A stretch of 64,000 nt of DNA from Pseudoscleropodium purum. Taxonomy: Eukaryota > Streptophyta > Bryopsida > Hypnales > Brachytheciaceae. Shown one piece after another: positions 23,124 to 33,154 of the stretch (position 1 is the stretch's first letter; each line of letters starts with the position of its first letter). A program made the position numbers and the translations under genes. The DNA lies in contig OZ017800.1 in NCBI GenBank assembly GCA_963969395.1, positions 18,570,479 to 18,634,478 of the forward strand. The letters are read 5' to 3'. The notes beneath the pieces are model-generated. The model searched no databases and was not told the DNA's origin. It saw only the letters and a program-made list of their open reading frames with translations.

Positions 23124-23349
23124 CACTACAAGAAAACCTTGTTTTAAGTGATGGATTGACATCAAAAGGAACGGATTTTAGGTGACATCCAAGGTGATAT
23201 CAAAAAAACAAACCCACGTTTTTATATCAACAATGATGTCCATTGATGTTATATTGAACATCATTGTTGATATGAAAACATGTTTTTTTTTTCTATGTCA
23301 CCTAAAATCCATTCATTTTGACATCAATAAACTTTGGTTTCTTATAGTG
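23124..23349. mobile_element. 226-bp CACTA-type hairpin MITE
   Basis: The left end is CACTACAAGAAAACCTTG and the reverse complement of the right end is CACTATAAGAAACCAAAG. Both then continue with TGACATCAAAA and GGATTTTAGGTGACAT. A central palindrome (atatcaacaatgatgt with acatcattgttgatat) completes a near full-length hairpin. Flanking 3-bp ttt is present on both sides (23121-23123 and 23350-23352), as expected for a CACTA target duplication. There is no coding capacity. Confidence 0.8.
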
Positions 23350-25160
23350 TTTTTAGCTTGAAATGTTGAGTCTTTTTTTTAAAAAAAAAGGCATACAAGG
23401 ATCCTTCAAAGTTGCCTTACAAATTTGGGATGTACAAAATAAATGGATTACAACCAAGGCTTTTCTTTTTAGCGAAATTTTGCTAGATTGTCAGAAATCT
23501 AACCTCTCTAGCTTCATCCCTCTCCAAACTGGCCTATGCATTGAAGGTAGCTGGGAGACATTGTTCCAAAAAAAAAGCCTTGATTACAACTAGTAATCTA
23601 TTATAGTACCACCTAATTTTGCCTAATTTAATATAATTATGCACACTTTGGAATGCCTAGGGCATAATCTTTAAAATTACCAAATTAGAATTGTTGTACA
23701 AATAAGAGTTGTAGGTAAATGAATAACAAATAATATATAGTGTAATAAATTTATAATTGATATCCATTCATTTGATACTTTAAGACTCTTATTTTGTAAG
23801 GTTGTTTTGACAATTTTGATTATTGTACAAATAGGTCAAAAGGCTCCTATACAATACTTGATACATATATTGATCAACTCCTAATTTTAAACACATTCAT
23901 TTACGTGACATACAATTTCAATTTAAAAAAAATTTGAAATTAAAAAAAAAAAAAATGTTGGTCTTTTCTTTTTTGAAAGAAATAGAAGACAATAATTACA
24001 TATAAGAAGACTAAAACAATTAATACTTTTTTTGTTTAATTTTTCAAATGCAAATTATATATTTTTCAATAATGTGCAAATGACCAAGCATGAACATCAA
24101 TTTTAAATACAAAATTAATAAAATCAATTTTGTATGAATATTTCAAGGGTTTTTTCAAATTTTTCAATTTATCATCTTATCACATTCTATCATATCATTA
24201 ATAAATGTTGTCCTCACAATTATAGTTCTTTGGGCTTTATTTTGATTTCTTGTAAGAGGCACACTACTAGTAGATGTGTATGTAGTGTTGAAAGCACTCA
24301 AAGGAGGTGATTCATAAGGTAGAAATTGAGATCTAAAATACCGACAAAAAGTAAATATTCACTTTTACTATTTCTAATATTCATAGGCAAGTTCATGCAC
24401 TTATACACAAAAGGGATTCATAGTAGGGGTAGTCATGCCTTCTCAGAAGAGCAAAGATTCTTCAAGAATGCGAAGTTGGTGAGATAAAGACGGAGCCAAT
24501 GGGTTAGTGTTGTACACAAAGAAGGTGTGACACCCTTTTTTGACATGCGAAGCATCAAAAATGGAAACCGGAGAATGAGTCACATGCTTGAGCCATGACA
24601 ATGGTCTCTTGAGCAACAACGACAACAGTGAAGTAGAAAATGACAATGAAATCTGCAAAGCACGAGTGAAAATGCTCATTGCAAGATCAAAATTTATTTG
24701 TTAAATCTTCCAAACGCTCATTTCTTCAGCTTTGGAGGTAGGAAATGAGCCAGTTCTAGTTAATGGAGAATGGAAGCTCCGCAAGATACAATGCCCAATA
24801 CAAAAGTACCACGTCGTAGTTCTCCATTAATTGAAGTGAGAGTGGAGAAGGTGTGACTACCCTTAGTATTGATAAAATTCTAAAAATTGCATAAATTGAA
24901 ACTACATATCAATGACATTCTAGAATCATGTGTTTATTGAAGAAAAGTAAGCTCTAAGTAACCTTAAAGTTTTTGTTGTCTAATTTTCTAAATTTGTGAC
25001 ATTGTTAGCTCATCTACTTTCTATAGAAAGGCTTCATAACGCTAAAGCTAAAGCAACCCCTTGCGTCATGGAAAAGAACATGCCTCCCTCATCCGACAAA
25101 AAACTGTCATCTTTACTCGAATGGGTCCATTGAGGTTATGTACCCCTAATGGCTAAGAAT
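23350..25160. other. AT-rich intergenic stretch with a genic-looking patch at 24.4-24.9 kb
   Basis: No gene was assigned. The patch at about 24420-24860 is less AT-rich; its minus strand has a 78-residue open frame, but the product is unrecognised and there is no splice or domain support. Sequence from about 25.0 kb rises in GC ahead of the EF-hand gene. Confidence 0.5.
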
Positions 25161-25441
25161 GAGTGATGAGTGGCCAGTAAGCTCAGCAGCTTAACTGAAT
25201 GCTATCAAGAGTCTGTCAGAGATGCGGCCATGGAGGAGCTGGTCCGGAGTCCGGACATGTCTGATTCACGGGACTTGCCAGCAAGGGCCCTGCGGGAGCA
25301 TCAGTGTACTCCGCTTCACGAGCATGATCGCTCTCTCTTGACTTTTTTGCCGTTAATTCCAACTCCCTTCATCATCATCACCTCCTCTTCTCTCTTCATC
25401 GACCAAGTTCAGAGCACGAACTCGATTGCAAGACTCACGGA

Positions 25442-25448
25442 TATAAAT
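25442..25448 (+). promoter_or_regulatory. TATA box candidate (TATAAAT) for the EF-hand/Pro-rich gene
   Basis: TATAAAT follows a cacgga context about 75 nt before the ATG at 25522. A start of transcription about 30 nt downstream (near 25475) would exclude the in-frame ATG at 25447 and make 25522 the first in-frame start. Position is the only support. Confidence 0.4.
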
Positions 25449-25521
25449 GAAATGCCAGGTGCTTGAAATTTATCAGTTCATTAATGAGGTGATAATCAGA
25501 CATCTGCAAGCTGACTGCACC

Positions 25522-27003
25522 ATGGGAGTCAGAGTTTGTTGTTCGACTCAGGAGCAGGTTAAGCCATGTTCAGCTCCTACCATGAGGAGGATGGTTGTCA
25601 TGCTCGTGCTCTTGTTTCCAGCTCTGGCTTTCGCTGCGCTGGGTCTCTTCACTCAACCAGATGGAGCTTTGCCTTCACTGAATCGGGAGCCGAATGGAGT
25701 CCACGCCATTCGATTTGGGTCACGGAGCCGGCTCACAAGGGTGATCATACCAGCAGGTGAGGAAAAACACGATGAATTAGCCAGTTCACATGAGATCCGA
25801 TTGATGGTATCCATGCTGCTTCTCACATTGATCTTGCTTCAATGGTAGTAGTTCATGACTCTGCAGTTAGATCGACATGAAAACATCATTAGGGGTTTGC
25901 TAGATATCAAAATTTCAGCTGCGCAAATCTGTCGTTTATTTCCAAATCTGAGCCCCAGAATTTCGGTAAAAAGTACTAGCCCCCTCGAGGAAATATCAAA
26001 TCACATTCACCAATCGCTTCCATTCTAGGAGCACAAGTTTTGAAGTCTGCACGCTGTATTTGGATTGTTTCGCTTGCGTCCATGAATGGATTCATATTCT
26101 TAATGTACTGTACACGCCATCTGGAACTCAAGGGTTCGATCACCATGAAGAATAGCTGCAGGAATTCAAATTCTCTTGTCTGTCCGTTACAAATGAAAGT
26201 TCGCTGTAACGCCTGCAAATTTATGTGATGATTGGTGTGCAGATAACGTTGACGGAGACGGAGAAATCACCGAAGAGGAAATAACCAAACGTCAGCACTC
26301 GAGGAATGTCCGTGCTCGGCGACTGCACGCTCTACTGTCTGATGGAAAGTGCAACACAATGGCCACAATCTTCAGATTGGCTGTTTCCCGCCGACTCGGA
26401 CCTTCCAATGATCCAGCCCGTCTTCCAGGCCGGCCGATCAAGCTCTTCATTATCTGCGCAAACCGTAGTCTGAGAAAGGTCAAGAAAGTGGGAATCAAGG
26501 TTGCATTAGCGTCTCCACGAGCAGCTCCTACAAACCAGCACGTCGTCCCATTTGAAAACAATCACAGACGACGAGCATTGAAGCAGTTACCTCAGCTTGA
26601 AGTTCCGCCTCTGCCATTCGTGTTGCCTTCGGTACCGTTGATATCTCCTCCGTCACCTCAGCTTCGAATTCCATCATTGCCGCCTCTGCTCTTCACTCCA
26701 CCATTGCCGCAGCTTGAAATTCCACCCCTGCTATTCTTCTTTCCTGCATCACCTCAGCGTCAAGATAGACCTCCGTGGATTACATTCCCTCAAGTTCCTT
26801 CTCCACCTTTTCTCTCCATCCCAACTTTGACTGTCACGTTACCAACTCCACTTCTACCAGTACCAGGTGCATCTGTGCTGCCGAAGCACCTGAACTTGCC
26901 ACCATTGCCGCTATTGCCTTTCCGGATTCCACCTTTACCTTTCCAGATTCCACCGTTGCCGTGCGAGCCATCATCCTCCGGCAATAGCTTGCCAACCCCA
27001 TAG
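25522..27003 (+). CDS. secreted protein with one EF-hand loop and a long proline/leucine-rich C-terminus
   Basis: Two exons: 25522-25756 and 26243-27003, with a GTGAGG...GTGCAG intron in phase 1, giving 331 residues. The start chosen has a strong context (ACCATGG). An alternative ATG at 25582 (311 residues) begins directly with a typical signal peptide (MRRMVVMLVLLFPALAFA). The junction creates an Asp and is followed at once by a canonical EF-hand loop, NVDGDGEITEEE. A basic segment follows, then about 150 residues of hydrophobic proline-rich sequence built from PPLP, IPPLP and LPxLxIP units, ending SGNSLPTP. Only one EF-hand loop is visible. Inference: a wall or apoplast protein with calcium binding. 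The family is not recognised. It converges on the GOST gene, whose stop is 520 bp away. Confidence 0.75.
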
Positions 27004-27523
27004 AGACTAACCTAGGCTGCTCTTTACATCACGTCCCTGCAGGTTTAGATATTCACCTGTCGTGTAATATTTCCGTGTTTTATAAGCTTTATCATAAGTT
27101 GAAGATTGTGTGTACCTATCGAGCTTGTTTGAGCAAATCATTGTAGTCCACATCTCCAGTTCGCCGAGTTTTAATCATAGTTTCCAAGTTCATGCATCTG
27201 CTTATCAGGGATTCCTGTCTATCCCAACTTTTACGAAAATTCAGAGTCTAAGCAATTCGGATTAGGCAAAACAAAAATGATTTGCAAAAATAAACATGCA
27301 GAACGGTCGTGCTCCTTAGAAGGTGGACTAAATACAGTATGGGAATAACGAACAAGCGCTGATACTGTCAAATGCCACAAAAGACAAAGGAGGACTAACT
27401 ACATAAGAAATAGTACTATAAATGTGTAGGAGGATAAAAAACTAGTCTAAACTTTCAAATCCTACACTGAACTGTAACTTGCAGCCTCCAAAATCTAGGG
27501 AAGCAGCGTACTTACAGGCTAAA
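27004..27523. other. convergent 3' UTR region
   Basis: About 520 bp between two stop codons that face each other. It should contain both 3' UTRs. The strings 'tgttttataagctttatcataag' and reverse-strand A/T-rich tracts could serve as polyadenylation signals, but none is decisive. Confidence 0.5.
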
Positions 27524-29104
27524 CTAATCTCGCTTGTCTTCTTCTAAGTCATCTTCCAGACTAAACACATCAGTATTGATTGGCTTCCGTTCTTTTGCGT
27601 CAGGTTTAGCCCCGCTTTTCTCCACCTCAACGACCAGGGTTGTGGGTTTGCTTGCTGTCGTTGTTGCTGTGAGTGCAACGGTCTCCTCCTCATCAAAATC
27701 CTCCCCAACTTCTTCAGAGTAGGCATACCGTGTTGAGTTTTGTGATGGAGCCCACAAAACACAAATCACAACTAGGAGAATGAACGCAAGAACATACCAA
27801 AAGGCCGGAATGATCCAGAAGCTCTGCCAGCGCTCACCAAATGGATCAGTTGCTTTGAAATATAATTCATAGCCTATCCACAACACAGAAATCACAACAG
27901 CCAAGGCAAGGGAGTTCGTGAACTTTCTGTAAAGCTCAAGCTTGGCGAATCTTCTTCGAGCCTGCAATTTCTCCAAGGTTCGCGACAAAGAGGTGAAGAT
28001 CCAGAGAATGAAGAACGCATCGAGCATCGCCACTGGCAAGACCAAAAATAGTCGTTCTTTTCCGGGAGGATCGTTGATTGTGTTCACATTCTCAACCACG
28101 TCCAAAGACTCCGCAGCCAAAAAATAAGTTGCTCCCAGAAGCAGAACCTTTGAGGTTAGCCCACCAAGAGTGGGACGCACCACACCAAATCCCATGGAGA
28201 CAACCAGGATCAGTAGCCTGGAGACAGTTTTCTTCACGGCCCCTACAGTCACGGCCCACATTGTGATTCCCATAGGCCTCCGCCCGGTGATGTTGAAATT
28301 GAGATACTCAAAGTACCAAAGCGCCATCTCAGCCATCCCCAATGCAATCACTGCACTAATGCAGTTCTGAAGCTGCAGTATATCCTTCCAGTTTCTTAAG
28401 TATTGGAGGAACCAGAGGACTCCCAGAAACCCGTACGCAAGAGCCATGAACGCATAAAATGACATAAAAGGCGCCATTCTTCCGGGTAAGTAACCCATGG
28501 GATTCTTCCAGACAGTGTGTCCGTCCACAGTCAACCCTTCTAATTCACGCTCACAGGCGACGAAAATAAGCGTGTACATGCCCGTTTTCGTGATGTTCAC
28601 CTGCTGCATATCCAAGCTTGCCTCCCTGTTGCTACCTGTAAAGTGGGTACGTATCGTTTGAGGCCAGCCATCAATATCTTGATTAATTATGACGCTGCCT
28701 TCCCTACATCCTGTCTTTTGGGCAAGATCCCGATTGCAACACAGAGCCAATTTTCCACCATAAGCACCATGGTCACCAATTTTCCCCTTGTCGCGGACCT
28801 CCACAATTATAGTTTCGACCTGAGAATTAGTAGTTCCATCGTCGTGCTTGGCAGCAGCTTCCGCACTCCGAGTGAAGATGACTGTCTCAAACGAGATGAA
28901 TGAATTCCCATTGGCTGCACCTTGCCCTTTCACGTGCTCAGATGCGGCATAGAGACCCTCATTTCCACCCCAATAAATGAATGCATTGCTCTCAGGCGAA
29001 AATTTGGCATTTTTATAAGTGTGAATTGACGCTTCCGCTGGCAGCGCTAGTAACAGAAGCCCCGCGAATAGAAACCACATTGGCATACACCAAAACCCCT
29101 CCAT
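27524..29104 (-). CDS. GOST/GPR107-type seven-transmembrane protein (Lung_7-TM_R)
   Basis: Single-exon 526-residue protein. An N-terminal signal peptide (about 1-25, ending ALPAEA) precedes a lumenal domain of about 180 residues with cysteines in CCNRDLAQKTGC and a VACERELEG segment. Seven hydrophobic helices follow: about 208-232, 243-268, 279-305, 320-336, 344-366, 392-414 and 424-446. An acidic cytoplasmic tail (DFDEEE, SLEDDLEEDKRD) ends the protein. This is the layout of the GPR107/GPR108/TMEM87 (GOST) family, which acts at the Golgi and endosomes in membrane trafficking; plant members are annotated as Lung seven-transmembrane receptor proteins. The ATG lies in TCCATTGTG context with a long leader upstream. 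The exact subfamily is not decided here. Confidence 0.88.
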   Translation of the reverse strand: MEGFWCMPMWFLFAGLLLLALPAEASIHTYKNAKFSPESNAFIYWGGNEGLYAASEHVKGQGAANGNSFISFETVIFTRSAEAAAKHDDGTTNSQVETIIVEVRDKGKIGDHGAYGGKLALCCNRDLAQKTGCREGSVIINQDIDGWPQTIRTHFTGSNREASLDMQQVNITKTGMYTLIFVACERELEGLTVDGHTVWKNPMGYLPGRMAPFMSFYAFMALAYGFLGVLWFLQYLRNWKDILQLQNCISAVIALGMAEMALWYFEYLNFNITGRRPMGITMWAVTVGAVKKTVSRLLILVVSMGFGVVRPTLGGLTSKVLLLGATYFLAAESLDVVENVNTINDPPGKERLFLVLPVAMLDAFFILWIFTSLSRTLEKLQARRRFAKLELYRKFTNSLALAVVISVLWIGYELYFKATDPFGERWQSFWIIPAFWYVLAFILLVVICVLWAPSQNSTRYAYSEEVGEDFDEEETVALTATTTASKPTTLVVEVEKSGAKPDAKERKPINTDVFSLEDDLEEDKRD

Positions 29105-30790
29105 TGTGAGATTTCGAATATTAAATTCTGCACAGATCCAAGCTCATGTCAGAGACCTTTTTTCGCTTCGTTGATGACATCTCGAGATGCATAAAATTGC
29201 AGGCTATGTTGCGTAAATCACTTCTGCAAACTACAAACTTTTTATCCACGGCACGAACGTAAAAGCCATAATTAACTTAACGGACTGTTAAAGCGAGTAA
29301 TGACCATGAAAGAAAAATATCGAAAATCTATCCTTATTCATAATAAGCAGCAGGTCACACCCATCGACACGATAATTGAGGCATGTTCTAAATTAAAACG
29401 GTTCTCCCCAGGGATTGTGCGTGGATTCTACGACATAAATCTAAGACTGATGAGTATTAGTCCAATCTTTCGCTACACTAGCGAGACCAAAATGAAGTTA
29501 AACGCTTCTCGTTCAAGCGGAAAGTGGTAGCAAGGCATGAGCATGACGTTCAGAAGAACTGGACGTCCGAAGCCTAACAATGACAGATCTAAGAGCAAGG
29601 ATGAAACGGCCAAACAGCACGAATTTGCAACCTCAAGCTTATCTCACATATATCTACTTGAAAGTAAAACCACATGCTCGTACGCTCCAGCAGAGCCCAG
29701 TAGAGAGCACGTTACAGTAGCTTGTAACAGCAGTCCGAATGAAGGCACACACCAGGAGTTCCCACAAGGTAACTCCAGTGCATACACGAAATGCCTCTAT
29801 TTAGCAAGGCTCCGCCAGAAACAATGCTTGAAGAATAGAGTGCGTCTTTTGATCAAAGATAATGCCTCAACAGTTAACAAATTTATAACTGGCAACCACA
29901 GCCAATTCATCGTCGCAGTGGCCTCCGAGCTACAATCAACAAGCCCGAACATCACACAGAAGGGCTCGTAGTAAATTATCCTGCCTAAGAGCACATCTAG
30001 ACCAGACAAGGACTGCACAGGAGAGTGCACACAAGCGCAAGCTCCATTACGTCAATTAAACCTAAGACCTAAGACTGTGAACACCCAGAGTTTCACACAG
30101 TGTGCCTTTTGATCTAAGATAATTCCTAAACAGAGCGTCGAACTTATCAAGATTTATAATTCGCAACCACAGTCAAATTCATCGTCAAAGTCACTTACAA
30201 GCTGCAATCAACGAGCCCGAAAATCAAAAAGAAAAGCTCCTAGAAAATTAAGGCCCGACTATGAACACATCAAGTCCGGAGAAGCATTCTTAGGCGACAA
30301 CAGCGCACAAAAATGCACGCTTTTGTTGTATTAAATTGAACCTCCCACCGCGAATTCGAACACCAATCCATTGCGAACACAACTTCGACCTCCAAAACAC
30401 CATCTCCACCAAATCCAATGCAAGCAGTCCCCAAAACATCTTGTAACCACTTCTACCACCCGGATCTACAACCTGCGAACCTCCAGGGCCTCCATCGATA
30501 GAGCGCAAAGAAGAAACCCCAGGTCCAACTCACCAGGCTTGGAAAAACGCAAAGCTCCACCAATTTTCGCGCTACTTGTCTCCAAAGAACCGTGTCCGCA
30601 AGACGAAGCGAGAGAAGAAATCTAAAGATGCGATAAGTCTCCTTGCAGCCGAGCCCCGGCGACGAATCCACATTCCCGAGCCCTGGAAAACGCAAAGCTC
30701 TGGCCAAGACTTCCACAAGCTCTCGAGGCTCAGCAACAAACCCTAGTGTACGACAGACTAGTCACTCATTCAGTTACCGCGTCTATTTTT
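29105..30790 (-). other. leader and promoter region of the GOST gene
   Basis: Sequence stays GC-rich for about 1.65 kb upstream of the GOST start, then drops abruptly to AT-rich at about 30.79 kb. On the minus strand 'actagggtttgttgctg' lies near 30733-30747; AAACCCTA-type telo-boxes are common close to plant transcription starts. A long 5' UTR with an intron is likely but the splice sites were not fixed. Short ORFs here are not supported. Confidence 0.45.
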
Positions 30791-33154
30791 TACTACCCGT
30801 TTTCACTCCCTGTCATTAGGATAATTACCCCCTTTGGCCGTTTTAACCGAGTTTATTACCTCATGTCCTTTGGAGAACATGCCATAACATATTATTATAA
30901 CATTATTTACGACCAGTTATAGATAAGAAGGGTTACATTAAAATGGGTTGCTTGTTTTGTTTGTTTTAGATTTTAAATTATTTTAAATTATGGATTTTTC
31001 AAACCATGTGTTCATTGTTTGTGTTCTTGGTACTATTGAAAAGCTCTTTTGTAGGAAGGGTGTGAGTTTCATTTTATTAGTAGTGTTTGGGCATACAATG
31101 TAGAAGTTATGAATTTTTGAAATTATAGATCTTTTGGAACATGCATCACTTGATAGCATTCACTTCATACCGTTAACCCCTCATTGCCCAAGGGGACCAT
31201 AAGTGTTCTCAAAAAGTTTCAAGTCAAATTTAAAGTGTTGTAACTTTTGCATCCAATGTCCAAATTCAATAAAGCTTGTTGGAAAATTTGCGCTTTCTCT
31301 TCTAATTTGTGTTGTAAGATTTATAGATAAATTCAAGATGAACTAATTAATTTGAAGCCAATCAAAGTTCACACATTCACTTTGAGTCCACCAAACTCTA
31401 TTTGATGGCTGAAACTTTAGGAGGTTGTATCTCCTTCATCCAATGTTTGTTTTCAATAAAATTTGTTGAATTATGTTTCCCTTGAAGTCTAGTTATTGTG
31501 GTAAGATTTTCATGTCAATCTAAATTATTTTGAATGTTTGGGAGCAATTCAAAGTTCAAAATCTAGACATTTTTGGATTATAGTGAACTTCAACGACTTG
31601 TTTCTTCTCCATATAATGTCTATTTCCAATAAAAAATTTTGAAAAAGTTGCACATACTAGTTTAGTTTGTGTGGCTAAAATTTAATATCAATCCAAGAAA
31701 TTATAAGGAATTGAGAAGCATTTTAGTAGAAGGAGGTTCAACCTTAGATGTGTTTTCTACAACTTTTCTTGCCTATTGTTTGACATTTGTGAGCCATTTT
31801 GCAAACACATTGAGTTAATTTATTGATATTTTTTTTCTTCAATGTCTTTGTATGCTAGTTTTGAATCACTTTATGGTTTCAAGTTTTTTTCATTCGAGTA
31901 AGTTTAGAAATCAAATTTCACCTCCAAGTGTAATGCTAGGAAAATTTCAGCATTTTTTTTCAATGCTAAAACATTATAATCTTTCAGTCTATACAATCAA
32001 ATGACTCCAAATTTGATTCACATCATCTACAACATGCTCACTATAAGATTGTATGGTTAAGATCTTTATGACTTAGTGACATTTACATTTACATCGCTTC
32101 AAAAGCTCTAATGTTTTGGAACCCAAAATGGCCTTGGGCGGTAAGGGGTTAAAAGTTTCTCTACAAAAAGGGGTGTATGGACTTTGTTTTGTAATGTTTC
32201 CACTCACTTTGTTTGTTTGTTTTTAATTTTTTTTATTATAGTCAAATAACTTAGGAACCAAGTATCTTCTAATTGCATTTATAGTACTATCAAAAAATCT
32301 CATTGTGAGGAAGGGTGCATGGACTTTGCTTTGTAGTATTCCACGAACTTTGTTTTGTGGTGTTCTAATTCATGACATAAAAGATATTGACTTTCAAAGT
32401 TTTTATGAATTAAAAAATTAGAAATTTATTCTTTTATTTCTATTTTATTATATTGTGGCAACAACACATAGCATATTGATCTATACATTAAATTAGCTTG
32501 GAATTTTTTTATTATATTTAGGTATCTTGTTTCATTTGTTTACTATAATAAGATCTCTAGATGGTACATCCCTCAACTAAATTCTCAATACCATTGGAAA
32601 GCTATTTACAAGGAAGGGTGCCTAGACATTGTTTTGTGGCACTCAAACATACAATATGAAAGTTATGGATTTTTGAATTATTTTTTATGAATAAAAAAAA
32701 AAAACTTTTATTTTAGAAGAAGATTAAGACCAACTTAGGTGTCACTTTTAGTTGCAACAACACAAGGCATATTAGTTTAGATAAAGAGCCTCATTATTCT
32801 TGCTACAGAATGTACTTAAGATATAACATACACTGTTTTAACCTTTCAAAAATAATAAGTAATTCTGACATCCAGTTTTTCTAAATCACAGTGAGTTGTT
32901 CACTATTTGCTGCTACCTATCCATGAAATTTCCACCAAATTTTTTCTTTTCACCCAAATTATCCACAGCCTCACAAGGAGCAGTTTAGCCCTAAAATGCT
33001 CAAAGAGTTATCACAAAAAATGTCTTAAACATTCAAACGTTTAAGACAAGTGTGAAATGTGTGGAACCATTTTCAAAGAGTGTTAACGCATGTGGATCAC
33101 CTGTAGGAACTGAGGCATCCTCATGGAGTCACTTGGAGTTCTCTGACATTAGCT
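30791..33154. other. AT-rich intergenic stretch with dispersed repeat copies
   Basis: No gene. Three partial copies of the dispersed family also seen at 2150 lie near 31025-31115, 32285-32395 and 32600-32670 (phrases 'gaagggtgcatgg', 'actttgttttgtgg', 'catacaatatgaaagttatgg'). Paragraph-like repeats of the kind 'tttccaataaaa...tttgttga' and 'tcaatccaa' recur at 31260-31700 with a period of roughly 130-180 nt, suggesting a decayed tandem array. Confidence 0.5.

Noticed and set aside
25447..25581. In-frame ATG at 25447 as the EF-hand gene start
   Set aside because: It overlaps a TATAAAT motif and would add a non-signal-like N-terminus. The ATGs at 25522 or 25582 fit better.
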